64,000 nt of DNA from Euryodendron excelsum (Eukaryota > Streptophyta > Magnoliopsida > Ericales > Pentaphylacaceae), in assembly GCA_033060915.1 (NCBI GenBank), contig CM065378.1, positions 2,729,001 to 2,793,000 of the forward strand. The letters run 5' to 3'. Numbering within the stretch: the stretch's first letter is position 1; each line of letters opens with the position of its first letter. This document shows positions 33,249 to 45,300 of this stretch, piece after piece. Position numbers and translations under genes: made by a program. Under the pieces are notes generated by a model, which saw only the letters and a list, made by a program, of their open reading frames with translations, did no database searches and was not told the origin of the DNA.

Positions 33249-35164
33249 TCCATTATTACAAATAATTGCCAGTGCACTAGGCCCCGGCCACTGCAAAGTT
33301 TTAAACTTTTAAATGTCTCTTCCTTTTCTTATTTTTTATTTTTAAACCCAGCAGTGGCAGGAGCTTAATACATTAGATAATTATTTGTAATAACCCTCGT
33401 AAAAGACAAACACATCGAATTATTGAGGCTTGAATGCTGCTTTTTCATTCTCCTTTATCATGGTAGCTGGTTTTATCATTGAAACCTTTTTTTTTCCCTT
33501 CTATCTTTCTTGGTGGTTGTTTGTCCCTTTTAGCTTTCTCACTGAGTTTTTGCTAGATGACCATTTTACTAGATCTTCTTCCCTCTATTGCCTAGTTGGC
33601 TGGGTACCCTTTAGAACACTTTGCCTATCGTCACGCTCGCACGAATGTGCTGAATCTCACATTGACCGTGTACTGGAAAGTGACTGAGCATATAAGTTGG
33701 TGGAGTGAACCCTAAATGGGACTAGTTCTTTCTTTTTTATTTTATTTATCTACAATTGTTAACCAAGTTCAAACATTTATGCCAACTCGTAATCTTTCTA
33801 AACTTTTTTATACATGGAAAATGAATATAGCTATAATTTTACATCGAAGCAAACACAGATATTCATGTTATATGTGTTAATGTTGCTGCAGGAGTACAAA
33901 AAAAAAAAAAAAAGAGAAAAGAAAAAGAGAAGTCATTCATCGATTGGAAGCTGTCAACCACAAGCTAGCTAGCTACTTGATCCTTTTGTTATTTTGATGT
34001 AAAAAAAACTATTGCAGTGAACCCAATGTTGTTAGCTAGTGATGCAGTAACATGCGTGGCCTTGGACTACATAGAGTATTTGGACCTATCTTCTAAGGCC
34101 AAATTAGGCAGCTGATGAAAGTATCTTGGAACTTGACCCAGTGATTTCCAATTTTAGTTTTATTATGTCATATTTTTGGTAATTTTTTTAATATTTTAAT
34201 TTTTGCACAATTAGAGTTTTTTTAAAGAGGGTTTTGAGTCTATTTCTATATAAATAGATGTATGAGCTTTGTTCCAAGGCAAACGCGACTATTGTTGAAC
34301 TAAAATTCAAAAATTTCTCTTATTTTTTAACTTTGAATATTGTTTGTGAATCAACTAGTAGTTAATGCATTTTTTTTAGTATATTGCAAAATCAACAAAT
34401 TAAGAAAGAGTATAGTATTTGGTATTTGTGCACGAATTAATAAACAATAAGTTATTTGTTATTGTTTCTACACGCTTACCTGCATCACCTACTTGGGTGG
34501 ATTAAAGCAAATACACAGCTTTATTCCCTAATGCTCCTTCTCTGAAAGGAGTTAGAAATGGTGTTTGAATCAAACTGAGAACAAAGCTGGACATGTATTT
34601 TTAACAGTCTTACTTTGTAAACTCAACCCACACTGAGAATGATCCAAAATGGGAAAATTTCCGAAAACCTGAACTAGATCCAACCCCAGTACTCACGCAA
34701 GGCGAATTTGGCAGCTTACCTAATATTCGAGCTAGATGAATTTACATGTTTTTATCATGGATAGCTAATTAACATGCAGTAATTGTTTTGATTTTAAACA
34801 TTAATCAGCCAAATTTAGATTTGACCAAGGTGCCTGAATTGAGTTATGGGTGTCCATGTTGGCTCTGACTTCAAATATTTGATTAGAACTACAAAAGTTT
34901 TGGAAAAGTATAGGACATTTGGATCATTCCATAATCAAAACTACATATCATTTAACTTATGATGCAGCCATGAAAGAGAGAACTATACACCAAAATTGAA
35001 TGCAAACTCGCAATATCTAGCTAATAATATAGGTTTCCATCATACGTAGAAAATTTTCCGAGGGTCGGACTCGTACATTAATTTTCAAACCCAGAAGGTC
35101 TACTACAAAGAGGGCAAAGTAGGGATGAATTTCTTCCTAGCACAGAAAATTTTTTGTAACAAAA
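33249..35164. other. Intergenic spacer before the GARP gene
   Basis: No supported gene. The 85-codon ORF at 33430-33687 is hydrophobic at its start but has no family resemblance. A short A-rich run lies at 33898-33914. The region before 35165 should hold the 3' UTR and poly(A) site of the minus-strand gene. Confidence 0.4.
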
Positions 35165-38100
35165 TCAGGTACCACAGAGAGCAATAGAGAGATCTAAGTT
35201 AATGTTATGCTTTTGTGACGAGGAGCCTGCAGAGCATTCATTGAAATTAGTCCTAGAATATGATGAGATTGCCTCGCTGATCTCACTCGTCGAAGAAGCA
35301 TTGCTTCTCTGGGCAGAGGGCTGATGGTGCAACGACAGCGACAATGACAATCCACAAACACCGCCGGCCTCTTCCTCTTCCTCTTCCTCTTCTGCATGTC
35401 CGTTTTCAGAGTTATCAAATTTGCATCTCTTTGATGATGAACCTTGTTGATCTTCTTGCATGGCAATCTGTGAAAAATAACAGTTCGTGAACCCAACAAA
35501 TTTATGGAAAATCACATGAACATTTTGAAGAAGCATTTGTTATTCATTTAAATGATTGGCTTTTTGAATGTTTCTAAATTCATAGCCACAATGGTCATGA
35601 TGATGCATGGGATAAAAAAACAAGCTATCTGACCAAAATCTATGCATATTTAAATACTGTTTGATTATGGTTTCGATTTCTGTTTTGTTTTATGAAATTT
35701 ACTAAGATCTTGTTTCGCAAACTCTTATCGAAAACTAATTAATTTCACCTTGAGCGATTTAATTTTTTAAGAAAAGGACGCAATTTTAGAAACAAAAAGG
35801 GGTGTGTTATAAGTTTTTAGATTGTGTTTTTAATGGTCCTTATTTTTTTTTTCTAACGACATACAGGAAAAAATGAAAATCAAAGCAGAAAACAAAACCG
35901 TAACAACAATCGACCTCAGGACCAAAAAGATTGTCACCCTATTCATAAAACAAAGCACAAAGCAAGAGATCGCAGCCGTGGTACCAAACTAGTAAGCCAT
36001 AAAAGTTTTGCAGAATAGCGAACGACAGGCAGCAAAACAAAGCCGAGCTGATGTCAGGACACCTCATGTGCATTCCCAACCCGAGGAAAAGTTATTCAGT
36101 GCTCTTATGAGTATTTTTATCCACCCTTTTCCAATTTGTTTGTGTGGGGTAACATTCATGACAGACATAGTACATTGATAAATTCAAACAGGACAAGACT
36201 ATTACATGATGAAGCGGCCTACTACTTCTGTAATTAAGGACACTGCTTGTTCATGGATATATATACATATATATATACACGTATAGTACTGCTCTAACGC
36301 ATTAAGGGGCCATTTTGGATCCCAACTGGGGGACCCTATCCCTGTCTATAAAAAATAGAGAGGACCACACTGTGCATAGATCTCACCAGTCAAACCATCA
36401 TTAGCCATTTTTCACAGGAACAAATCCATTGAAATGCCTGGCAAAGTTGTGTTTTTAAGCCCCACTTTGTTTAGCATGTTTCTTGTTTTAAACATGAACT
36501 TCGCAAGTAAAAAAATGTTTTTGGTACGTTGGGAAAAGAGAAGAGAACCTAATTTCTACCGACTGCCAGAAGGTTTGACACACTCTGAAATATTCATGTA
36601 TAATTTTCTCAACCAACCAACCAAACAACTTTAGAGGGATAAAATGAAAGATTTTATAACTGCATTCAGTGAGAAATTTTAATGTTTTTTTCTTTTTTGA
36701 AAAAAAAATTGAGAAAACTAGAGATGTTCAGGGGTTAGTTCGGGTGACTACCCTGCCACCCGAACTAAAAAGATCGATTTTCAAATTTTTGAAACTACTT
36801 TCGACTGATCGAGTTGGGTTGAGTTAAGACCGAGTTGGTCGGATCGAATTAGAAAAATAAAGACCCAACATACCAACCACATGTAGTCTGGTTGGGTGAA
36901 TCCACACATAAGTGGATCGTTTTGGGCCAGTTTGGCGTCGGATCAGATCCGGTCGGGTTGGTCGGTTTTTTGACAATAGGGTGAGCAATCTTTCAGAAAA
37001 CCTTATTAAGGGGTCAGCAATCTTTCATTGAATAAGGGCAAACAAGGCATAAAGGTACTACTATACAAGAAAATACAAAACAAGTGGGTATTATCCATTG
37101 GTCAATTGAGCATCTTCTGGTACATATAAACAAAGAAAACCATGCTACATGACTTGGATTTTGAAACTTTGAAGTTGTCCTAGAAAACCAACAGGTGCAC
37201 TCAAACACCATCATAAATTCCGGTAAAAAGAGATAATGTAGAGAGAGAGAGAGAGAAGAGAGAGAGTGGGGGAGGCTATTGTACCTTAAGGAAATCAGGT
37301 TCTTCCACTGCATCTGCATGGCCAAAGGGATTGCTGAGGTTGTAGAGAAGATCATGTGGCAGAGAGAAGGCTGTGGATATTGGAGCTCCTTCATGGGTCT
37401 GCCATCTGTAACCACTCTCCTCTTTTATTGCACTTTTCTCAGCTACAGTCTGCGCATAATCATCAAAACAGTACGGATTCGTGACTGTCTCACATATTCT
37501 TTGGCTACATTGCAGGTTCTCTGAGACAGAACTCATCGTCTCGATTCGAGCTCTGAGGAATAATATAGCAAACAAAAAGAACATCAAGAGAGAGAGAAGA
37601 TACAAACAATATCAGAAACAGTGAAGACAATGCCAATGTAAAAATGCAATCCTTTTTGGTTCTTGGCATGACCTTTTTTGAGAGTTGGGTCTGCAACAAG
37701 AAGTATTGAGGGCTAAGCCTAAGCAGCCTAAACTCACCTTTTTGTAGGGAGAGGACTGTAGATGAAGCTAGCATCTGATTCTTCAATGGGCTTTAAAGAT
37801 GGATGGTAACCCACATCCTCATCATCATCATTTTCTTGATCAACAGACCCATCATGGTGATCTTCAAGAGATTGGTTTCTTTGTTGTGTGGACGTCCTAT
37901 CTATTGTTTTTGAGAAACAAAAACAAAAAACACAAAGCGCACAAAAAGAAAGAAAACAAAGTCAATACCTTTTATGATGCATCTGTCTTTGAGTCTCTTA
38001 ACAAACAAGAAAAGCCAAATGGGGCATAGCATTTAACAAGGTTTCTGATTGAAGAAAAACCTGGGGAAAAACTATGCCATTGGAAATAGGGTTTTTGTGG

Positions 38101-38955
38101 ATTTCATAAGAAATGCCAATGTTAGAAGATTTAAAAGGATAGTGGTTTTATTCTGTGCTAATCTATTTTGGTATTGAAAGACTTCTTGGGAATGAGATAA
38201 TAAATGAAGTGATCGATGAATCAACTCATTTCAAAAAGACATTAAAGATGTGACCTCATAAACTTCAAGTAATGTTACACAAACAGAACTTTTGAATAAA
38301 ATTTTGGCTGTTATGACTCCATGGTCTTTCTACTTTCTGTATTAAAATTCTGTAAGAATACCATTTTCCATTTATATATATATATATATATATATGTATG
38401 TCAACAAACAAGGCATGCCAAACTTAGGATACCTTGTCTGCTCAGGTCGCTCTTCATGCTCCTGTACATCTGATTGGAACAAAAAGAACCCAAATAGAAA
38501 AACAAAAACATAGAATGATAAGAAAACTGAACCCAAGTCATCAAAGCAAGGAATTTACAGGTTAGGAGCAATGAAAGAAAAAACAACCTGGAGATGGCTT
38601 TTAACATGTGAAATGGTGAGTCCTCTCACATCCATCAACTGAAGAACCAGTTTTGGAGTAGCTTCTACAAGGCAGAAAGAACAAAAGCCCAACAACATCT
38701 TTATCAAGAACTCAAGACCCAAAAAACGAGTGATAGAGAGAGAGAGAGAGAGCAAAGAACAAAGAAGCACAGAACATGAAATAAACCAAAGACCAAAAAA
38801 AGAGCAATCGAAACATTAAAAAACTCACTGTCTTGACCACCAAGCCTCTCAATGGCATGAACAAAACAGTGATGGAGATCAGGAGTCCATCTCAAACGAG
38901 GCACCTTCGATCTTATATACTGTCTCACAGCTCCATTCCTTCCACAACTACCCAT
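35165..38955 (-). CDS. GARP/G2-like (MYB-related) transcription factor with EAR motifs (6 exons)
   Basis: Minus-strand exons: 38829-38955, 38588-38664, 38433-38469, 37738-37900, 37285-37552, 35165-35467. They join in frame to 324 residues plus TGA. Residues about 17-72 form the single-repeat GARP/G2-like DNA-binding domain (PRLRWTPDLHHCFVHAIERL, then SHVKSHLQMYRSMK), split by two introns at K43 and before M69. The central part has RARIETMSSVSENLQCSQ. An acidic Glu8 run at about 249-257 precedes LSLSLSL at 264-270, and LDLSIAL lies at 315-321. LxLxL motifs of this EAR type recruit TOPLESS-like corepressors in plants, so a nuclear repressor is inferred. The overall plan matches the plant clade containing Arabidopsis At1g14600 and At2g02060, mostly uncharacterised. 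All splice borders are GT..AG. Confidence 0.92.
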
Positions 38956-39440
38956 CTTCCTTTCTCTCTCTACGATCTTTCAACTCTCTTTGCCTCTCCA
39001 AAAACCCTCCTTGGGAAACCTTTCTTGGCTTTCTATATCAGTCTCAACAACGCCCTCTCTGTTTTACCTCCTGAAGAGAGACGTTTTTTGCAATCCCGTT
39101 GGAACTGTCTAGGTTTTGAGCTACAGAGACACAAAAGGTGGATATATAGGAGAGAGAAAGAGAAGGTAGAGAGAAAAAAAAAAAAGATCACGAGAAAAGG
39201 AAGAGACGAAGGCGAAGCTGAAGGTGGGCTCTGTTAATTCCTTTGGGGTCTGCTCAGCTGCTTCTGTTCTACCCCTGCAAAGAAAAATTCTCATCACGAG
39301 ATTCTGATCTCTCTCTCTCTCTCTCTCTCTCTCTACGAAATCATTACAAATACAACTGCTGCTGCTTCTGCTCCGCTGCTGCTTTGACCCTTCTCCTCTC
39401 TCTCTCTCTCCCTGTTTCTTTCTCTTATACGCCAACGTCG
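38956..39440 (-). promoter_or_regulatory. 5' leader and promoter region of the GARP gene
   Basis: On the minus strand a CCTATATATCC TATA-like box (about 39139-39149) lies some 190 bases before the ATG. GA-rich sequence lies between them, and a longer CT/GA dinucleotide run (39311-39334) is further upstream. GA/CT-rich leaders are usual in plant regulatory genes. Confidence 0.4.
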
Positions 39441-40061
39441 TCATGATCACAAAAGTCCATGAAGAATTTATATGTATTTTCTCACTGATATAATGAAAAA
39501 AAAGGACAGTGATGCTGACGAAGCTAGCATATGAGGGCGCCGCTTTTATTGATGATTTTACCCCTATGATTTTTCTGTAAGACATTTATGCCCCTGTATT
39601 GGGGTTGAAGAGTTATGTAGGGTCAGATGCCCTACAGGGATAGGGTAATTTGGACCTGACGTTACCTTCAGCTAAGAGTAGAAAAATTACAAGAAAATGG
39701 TTACTACACTAAATAATTATCTTAATCAAATAAGACAACAACATATATATTCATGAAAAACGTCACAACAAAAATTTAAGAAAAAAAAAGTCAAAAGGAC
39801 CAAGTCCCGTCCCCTAATTAAGATTACTAGGTGAATTACATTGGGCTATTTTTGTTAATTCACCTTAAATTTGTCTACACAATTCTAAAACAAAACATAA
39901 ATAATTTATGTGAATTGATAAAAAAATATCCTTTGAAAGTGACTTGGATTAATTGTAATTTTATCAATTCACCAAAATTTTGCACTAAGCTTCAAAACAT
40001 TCATCATAAGATCATCCTAAAATAACCGTTGCAAGCTCTCCATTTAGTTAGCTTTAACCAT
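39441..40061. other. Gene-free spacer
   Basis: AT-rich sequence with no recognisable gene or bounded element. Confidence 0.4.
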
Positions 40062-40342
40062 AAATTATTTTGTAAGTCTCGAACACTATGTCATCATAAT
40101 AATATAGTGTGTTTAACTAATTAAAAATCAAAATATCATGTATTTTTTGTTAACTCCATTGCATTGGTAATAAATATGAACATATTAAGAAAGTTGTTAT
40201 TTTTATTATTCTAAAAATTATGTCAATTAACCTAAAAATTAGGTCAATTAATCTAAAATAGGAATATATGATTTATTTTTAATTGGTTGAGTACACTACA
40301 TCATCATGCTGACGTAGTGTTCCGAACTTATTCAATAATTTC
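40062..40342 (-). mobile_element. MITE family A, copy 1
   Basis: The outer arms read AAATTATTTTGTAAGTCTCG on the left and, inverted, AAATTATTGAATAAGTTCGG on the right, followed by AACACTAYGTCA-type words. Its reverse complement matches the element at 53523-53810, including the inner AATTTTTAGGTTAATTG block. No transposase is present. Orientation is given relative to copy 2. Confidence 0.75.
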
Positions 40343-41318
40343 TTGTACTCTGGACACTGAAGAATATGTTTAAACCTACCAAGTAGCTTTAGAAACTCGA
40401 ACTTAAGCATTAAGTGAGGAAATTTGAATTCTTAGATACTGAATCAACTACTCGGTGGTCAAACGGTAACTTCTACCATAAAAACCATACAAATCACTAA
40501 AAAGTTAACATAAAATTTTTTAATTAATTTTTTTGAATTAAATGGGCTGCCTGGTATCTAATTTTCATTTTGGGTGGATTTGAAATTTAATTTTCAATCT
40601 GACAAGTATAAAAAAAGTAGCTATTAGAATATTATGTCTACCTATAGAAATTCACGAAGGCTAGTATAAAAAAGTAGCTGATATAAACTTTGTACGTGCT
40701 TTATTCACGTCTAGTCGCCTACGTGTACTTCTATATTTTAATTTATTAATATTATGTTTGAATCTTTAATTTAATAAGAATTAAAAAAAAAGAAAATAAA
40801 ATTCTATCCACATATTATTTCTTTTTTAGTAATCCAATAATTTTTTTTTTGCACAAATGCTCAATCATTTTCTTTTAATTTTCCTACCCAACCAAAAGAA
40901 AGAATTTTACTTCTTTCATTGTATTCCTATCTTCTTTTTTTTTTATTTTTTTATTTTTCTGTGCAAATTCAATATCCAAATATGGACGTCTTTTGCTTGT
41001 GGAGTTGAAGTCAACTAAATATCACAAGCAAGGGTTTATGTCCCATATCATTTTCTTGTCTTTTTTTTTATTTATTGAAAATTACAGTTGGAATTTTTTT
41101 ATTGACTTTTGATTTTGAATTAAAATAATTTTTATTTTCAATATAGTAATAAGAAGACTACAAAAACGTGTCTCCATGCAAATGGTAAAGATACGGACTT
41201 CGAATCCAATTTAAAAGGAGGAACAAATTAATGAAGAATACAACCTCCTATAAACTTATTAGAAATAAGTACATGGGATTTAGAAATAAAAATATATGTA
41301 AAAATCAGTAAGGAGTTG
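40343..41318. other. Gene-free spacer with SINE-like debris
   Basis: CTACTCGGTGGTCAAACGG (about 40448) and TCCATGCAAATGGTAAAG with CTTCGAATCC (41173-41210) resemble A- and B-box pieces of tRNA-derived SINEs but are too degraded to bound. The rest is AT-rich. Confidence 0.3.
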
Positions 41319-41440
41319 AGGGTGAGCCCAGGTGGTAAGGGCAATTGAAGTAGAGTTCGAAATCCCAAAAAAATTAACCCCAATAAAATATGTTCTATAT
41401 CCCTATGTGATATTCCTACTTGTACCCAAAAAAAAACATT
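41319..41440 (+). mobile_element. SINE-like element
   Basis: GTGAGCCCAGGTGGTAAGG looks like an A box. GAGTTCGAAATCCC, about 30 bases later, looks like a B box. The unit ends CTTGTACCC followed by an A-rich tail. This is the order of a tRNA-derived plant SINE. Confidence 0.5.
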
Positions 41441-42322
41441 GAGAGTAAAACAAAAAAAAAAAGGAGTTTGACAATTCGTTCTTTTGGTTTGGCAAGTTTG
41501 GGACCTAACTTAACTTTTCTATCTATAAGAAAAAAAAGGGAAAATATAAAGGGATATTCGGTTTGGGACCTAACTCTAGGGTCCTGTTTATGATAAATTA
41601 CATTTAATCAACCCCTATGTCAGGCAGCCAGCACTTTCTACCCAATTCACATTCATCATTTGGTTTATCTATTGTTCAAACTTTCTTGCATTTTGAAGGG
41701 GTTACTCAATTCATGGGCGACCAATATAGTACTATTAAAAATATATATATATATATATATATATGCATAAGCACCAAAAGTAAATACAAATTAAAAGTTG
41801 AGAACTTGAAATTCCACAAGAATTTTGATCCTTTTTACGTTGTGATCAATTATTATATTTAATAAGAATTGAACTCTTGACCTTTTAAAAAGAGATCAAA
41901 AATTCTATTCAATTAGACTAACCCAATTGAATTACAAATATAAGAAAGGGGTAAAGAATTTAAAGAGACTAAGACATTAAATTTGAGGGTTAAAAATTCC
42001 TTAAAAGTTAATTTTGTAATTTTGGCTTTTAATATTAAATTTCTCCAGTTACACCCTCACTTGAGATACATTCCATTTGCTTATTGTAATTTTTTTTTAA
42101 AATGTAATTTAAAACCCCGAGAGATAAGACGAGACGACTAGTTCAAGCGCACAGCAGCGTTGTCAAGTCAAGCGAAACAAACACGTCTACAGGGCTTTGA
42201 TTTATACATGTATACGTACAGTTTCACATGAGTCGCATCGTTTATAACGGGGTGCGCAGGTAAACGAATAAATGAACCCTCTCACCCACATTCCCCATCT
42301 GTCTGTCTCTCTCTCCTACCCC

Positions 42323-42354
<32 letters not shown>

Positions 42355-45300
42355 AGAAATGGTCAAAACCCATAAAAAAAACCTTTTCTTGTCATGGACT
42401 CTTGGGCTATAATTAAAAGTTAGTTTTCGGCTTTTCATGTCAAAGTTTTTAAAGAAGAAGTCAACTCTGCATGCCTAAAAGAAAGGTTAAAAATTCAACA
42501 AAAAACTCCTACGTGAAATCTGGACCGTAGGTTGGGTGACCCAAGCGAACAAGGCACGAATTTTATGGCAAATGGACGGTAGGAATTTAAGAAAGACAAA
42601 CACGTAGGGTGAGAGACGGAGGTAAGAACTAAGAAGAACGTAGAAATGTGGAATTGGAAATTTCAATCAAATCATATCAATCACGTTTTTTGTTCTCCAT
42701 ATTGAAAAAGGCATGCTAGGCTTTGGAAGGCGCCCTCCGAGTGGAGACGGTGCCGACTCTTGAAAAACTCGTACAAAGGTAGAGGAGGGAGGAAGGGACG
42801 GAGAGACTGAGTGGAATTACCAAACAGTCCTAACATAGTATAAATTTAAATGTGTATATATATATATATGGATATTTATTTTTTTGTATTATGAGTTATT
42901 TAGATTGTAACTTAAAAAACTCATAAATAAAAAATTTAAGCTAATTTTAAAAAACTACATAAAAAGGTGCTTTTTAAAAACTTAGAAAGTATTTGGACAA
43001 GTAGTTTAGAAGCCATAAGCTATAAATTAGTTTTAAAAAATCACTTTTTTAATGATTTTTTAAAATTTAAATTAGTATTAAAAAAATCATTTTTTTAGTG
43101 TGAAACCAAACATTATTTAAAAAAAATCATAAGTTTAAACTATAAACTGCAAAAAAAGACACGTCCAAACACTTTCTTAAGCTAATTATGAAAGTAACTT
43201 TTTTAATTTGGGAGCCAAAGACAACTTAAAAAAGTTACAAACTTAAGACATAAGCTGTTAAAAAAGCCGCATTTAGACTCCCCTTATATTGTATGTCAAA
43301 ATATTGGGCATATATAGAAATTAAAACTTAATATTAGATAAAAATAAATTGGTCAAGATATTAAAAATATTGATAATATATAAAAATATTTCAATGAATA
43401 TTAAATAATAATATATATACTTAAACTAACAAAAGTCATGTATAACAATGGAGTTATCAAATATACTGCTAATAATGGAATATGTCAACCAGTATATCAA
43501 AAAATAATAAAATAATGAAAATTTTGAATTTGTATCGTTATTTTTAAATATATCGGTTTGCTCAGCTAAACCTAGAGTTGCTGAAGATTCAAATTTTAAA
43601 ATCTTGTATAGACGTATATGAATGTGAATTAGTTAAAAAGAGAATGTGTGACAAGAACTATGAAATGACCTCCCATGCTAGCTCATGATATAATAGGAGA
43701 GTACAACGTTTTAAATAACGACTTTTTGATAAGTCGAAACCTATTAATAACTTTGATGTATCAGTTTTATTTCAACACCGTTGTTATTTGAATATTTTAT
43801 TAGTTAGATATTTTTTGTTATTGTCAGTATATTGCCCGATAGATTTGATATTTTTGGCTGCGATATCCAATATTTTTATTTTTAAATATTTTATATATTT
43901 AGTAAATTGTGCATTCCTTTTTTTTTTGTTGATATTTTCATTATTCTTTTAATATATCGTCAACAATACATATCTTGACAAATACGTTTCACTAAATATT
44001 GCGATATATGAGCGAAATTTAGAACTATGTTTGTATCAATGTAATCATCTCATTATGATGGTTTGATGGTAAAAAATTAGTTAAGAAAATTTCTAAAATG
44101 AACCCACATCCTGATTAAATAACTGGGTCAAATGCAATCAAACTATATAGGTTGAAAGATGATCTTTGGTCCCCATCTAAAAATTTGGACGTACAAAAAA
44201 AAAATGTTTCAATTTGTGTGCATAGACACGAAGATGTCACTATATTTTTTGGACCATTTATAGCATATTTGAGCTTACGATGATAAAATCATTGGACTGT
44301 GATTTGAAAATTTTCTAATTTTATTATACAAATATAAACATATAAACATATCTATAATACATATTTGTGTGGTCTTACTGTCATCTAGCCTTATTTTTTC
44401 TAGGAGCAATTTTTTGTGTGTGTGAATTGACCACAATCATATCATTTTCCACGAAACAGCATTAGGAGGACCACAACCTTAATATTTGGAGACCTTCTTC
44501 GGATCTTCATTTCCTAATTCCATATAATCTTTCACTTTTATAAAAAAGAAAATGTGCAAACAATTTTTACTTTACTTGCAAAGAATGACCCATCAATTTT
44601 ATTAATGTATGCCTCATGTACGACATTATAAACCTGCAGCTAATCATAATTTAATCCACAAATTTAATGACTCGATCATCTCTAGCTTTGAAGCACCATC
44701 ATAATCCCAATTGTTTCCTTGTGAGTCTGTTTTGTAATAAAATGTCCAGCTTTCACAGATGATAAAAACATTGACGAGAACTTTTTGAGAGGCCCATCAT
44801 TTATGTTTAATATGAGCTATATTTCAAGCAGCCTCATATTTTTTTGACTCACTTTCAAGATTTATATCATTATCTCTTACCTCTCCAACGTTGTTCTTAT
44901 AAATTGTTTGCGTTTATTACAGCCAAAAAACATCAACATTGTATAATGTATATTCTCAAGTTTTGCTACTGATATCTGTATTGATGCTTCAGTTGGTGCC
45001 ACATACCATTTATTATCCTCACCAAGGTACATGTGCTACACATGGAAATTTGAATGTTCAGTAAATACTACATAATACCATTAGTAGTTCTAATCTTTTC
45101 AAAACTTTTCATACCTTGAACTTTATTGAGTAGAATCCAAAGATAGTTACACTCACTAGAGCTTAATTAGTTGTGCATAAGGTAATCAACCCATACATTG
45201 ACAATGTCACTTTCTCCATACATTTATGTCCTTTTTTTTTTTTTACAAACTCAAATTGTAAGAAATTCAACGTATTAGCAACTTTATTTCTATTTGATTA

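Noticed and set aside
33430..33687. 85-codon ORF with a hydrophobic start
   Set aside because: No family resemblance and no clear promoter or splice context tied to it. It may be part of a non-coding transcript.
39121..39585. 154-codon minus-strand ORF upstream of the GARP gene
   Set aside because: Its Arg/Glu repeat comes from the CT/GA leader tract. The region is better read as promoter and 5' UTR.
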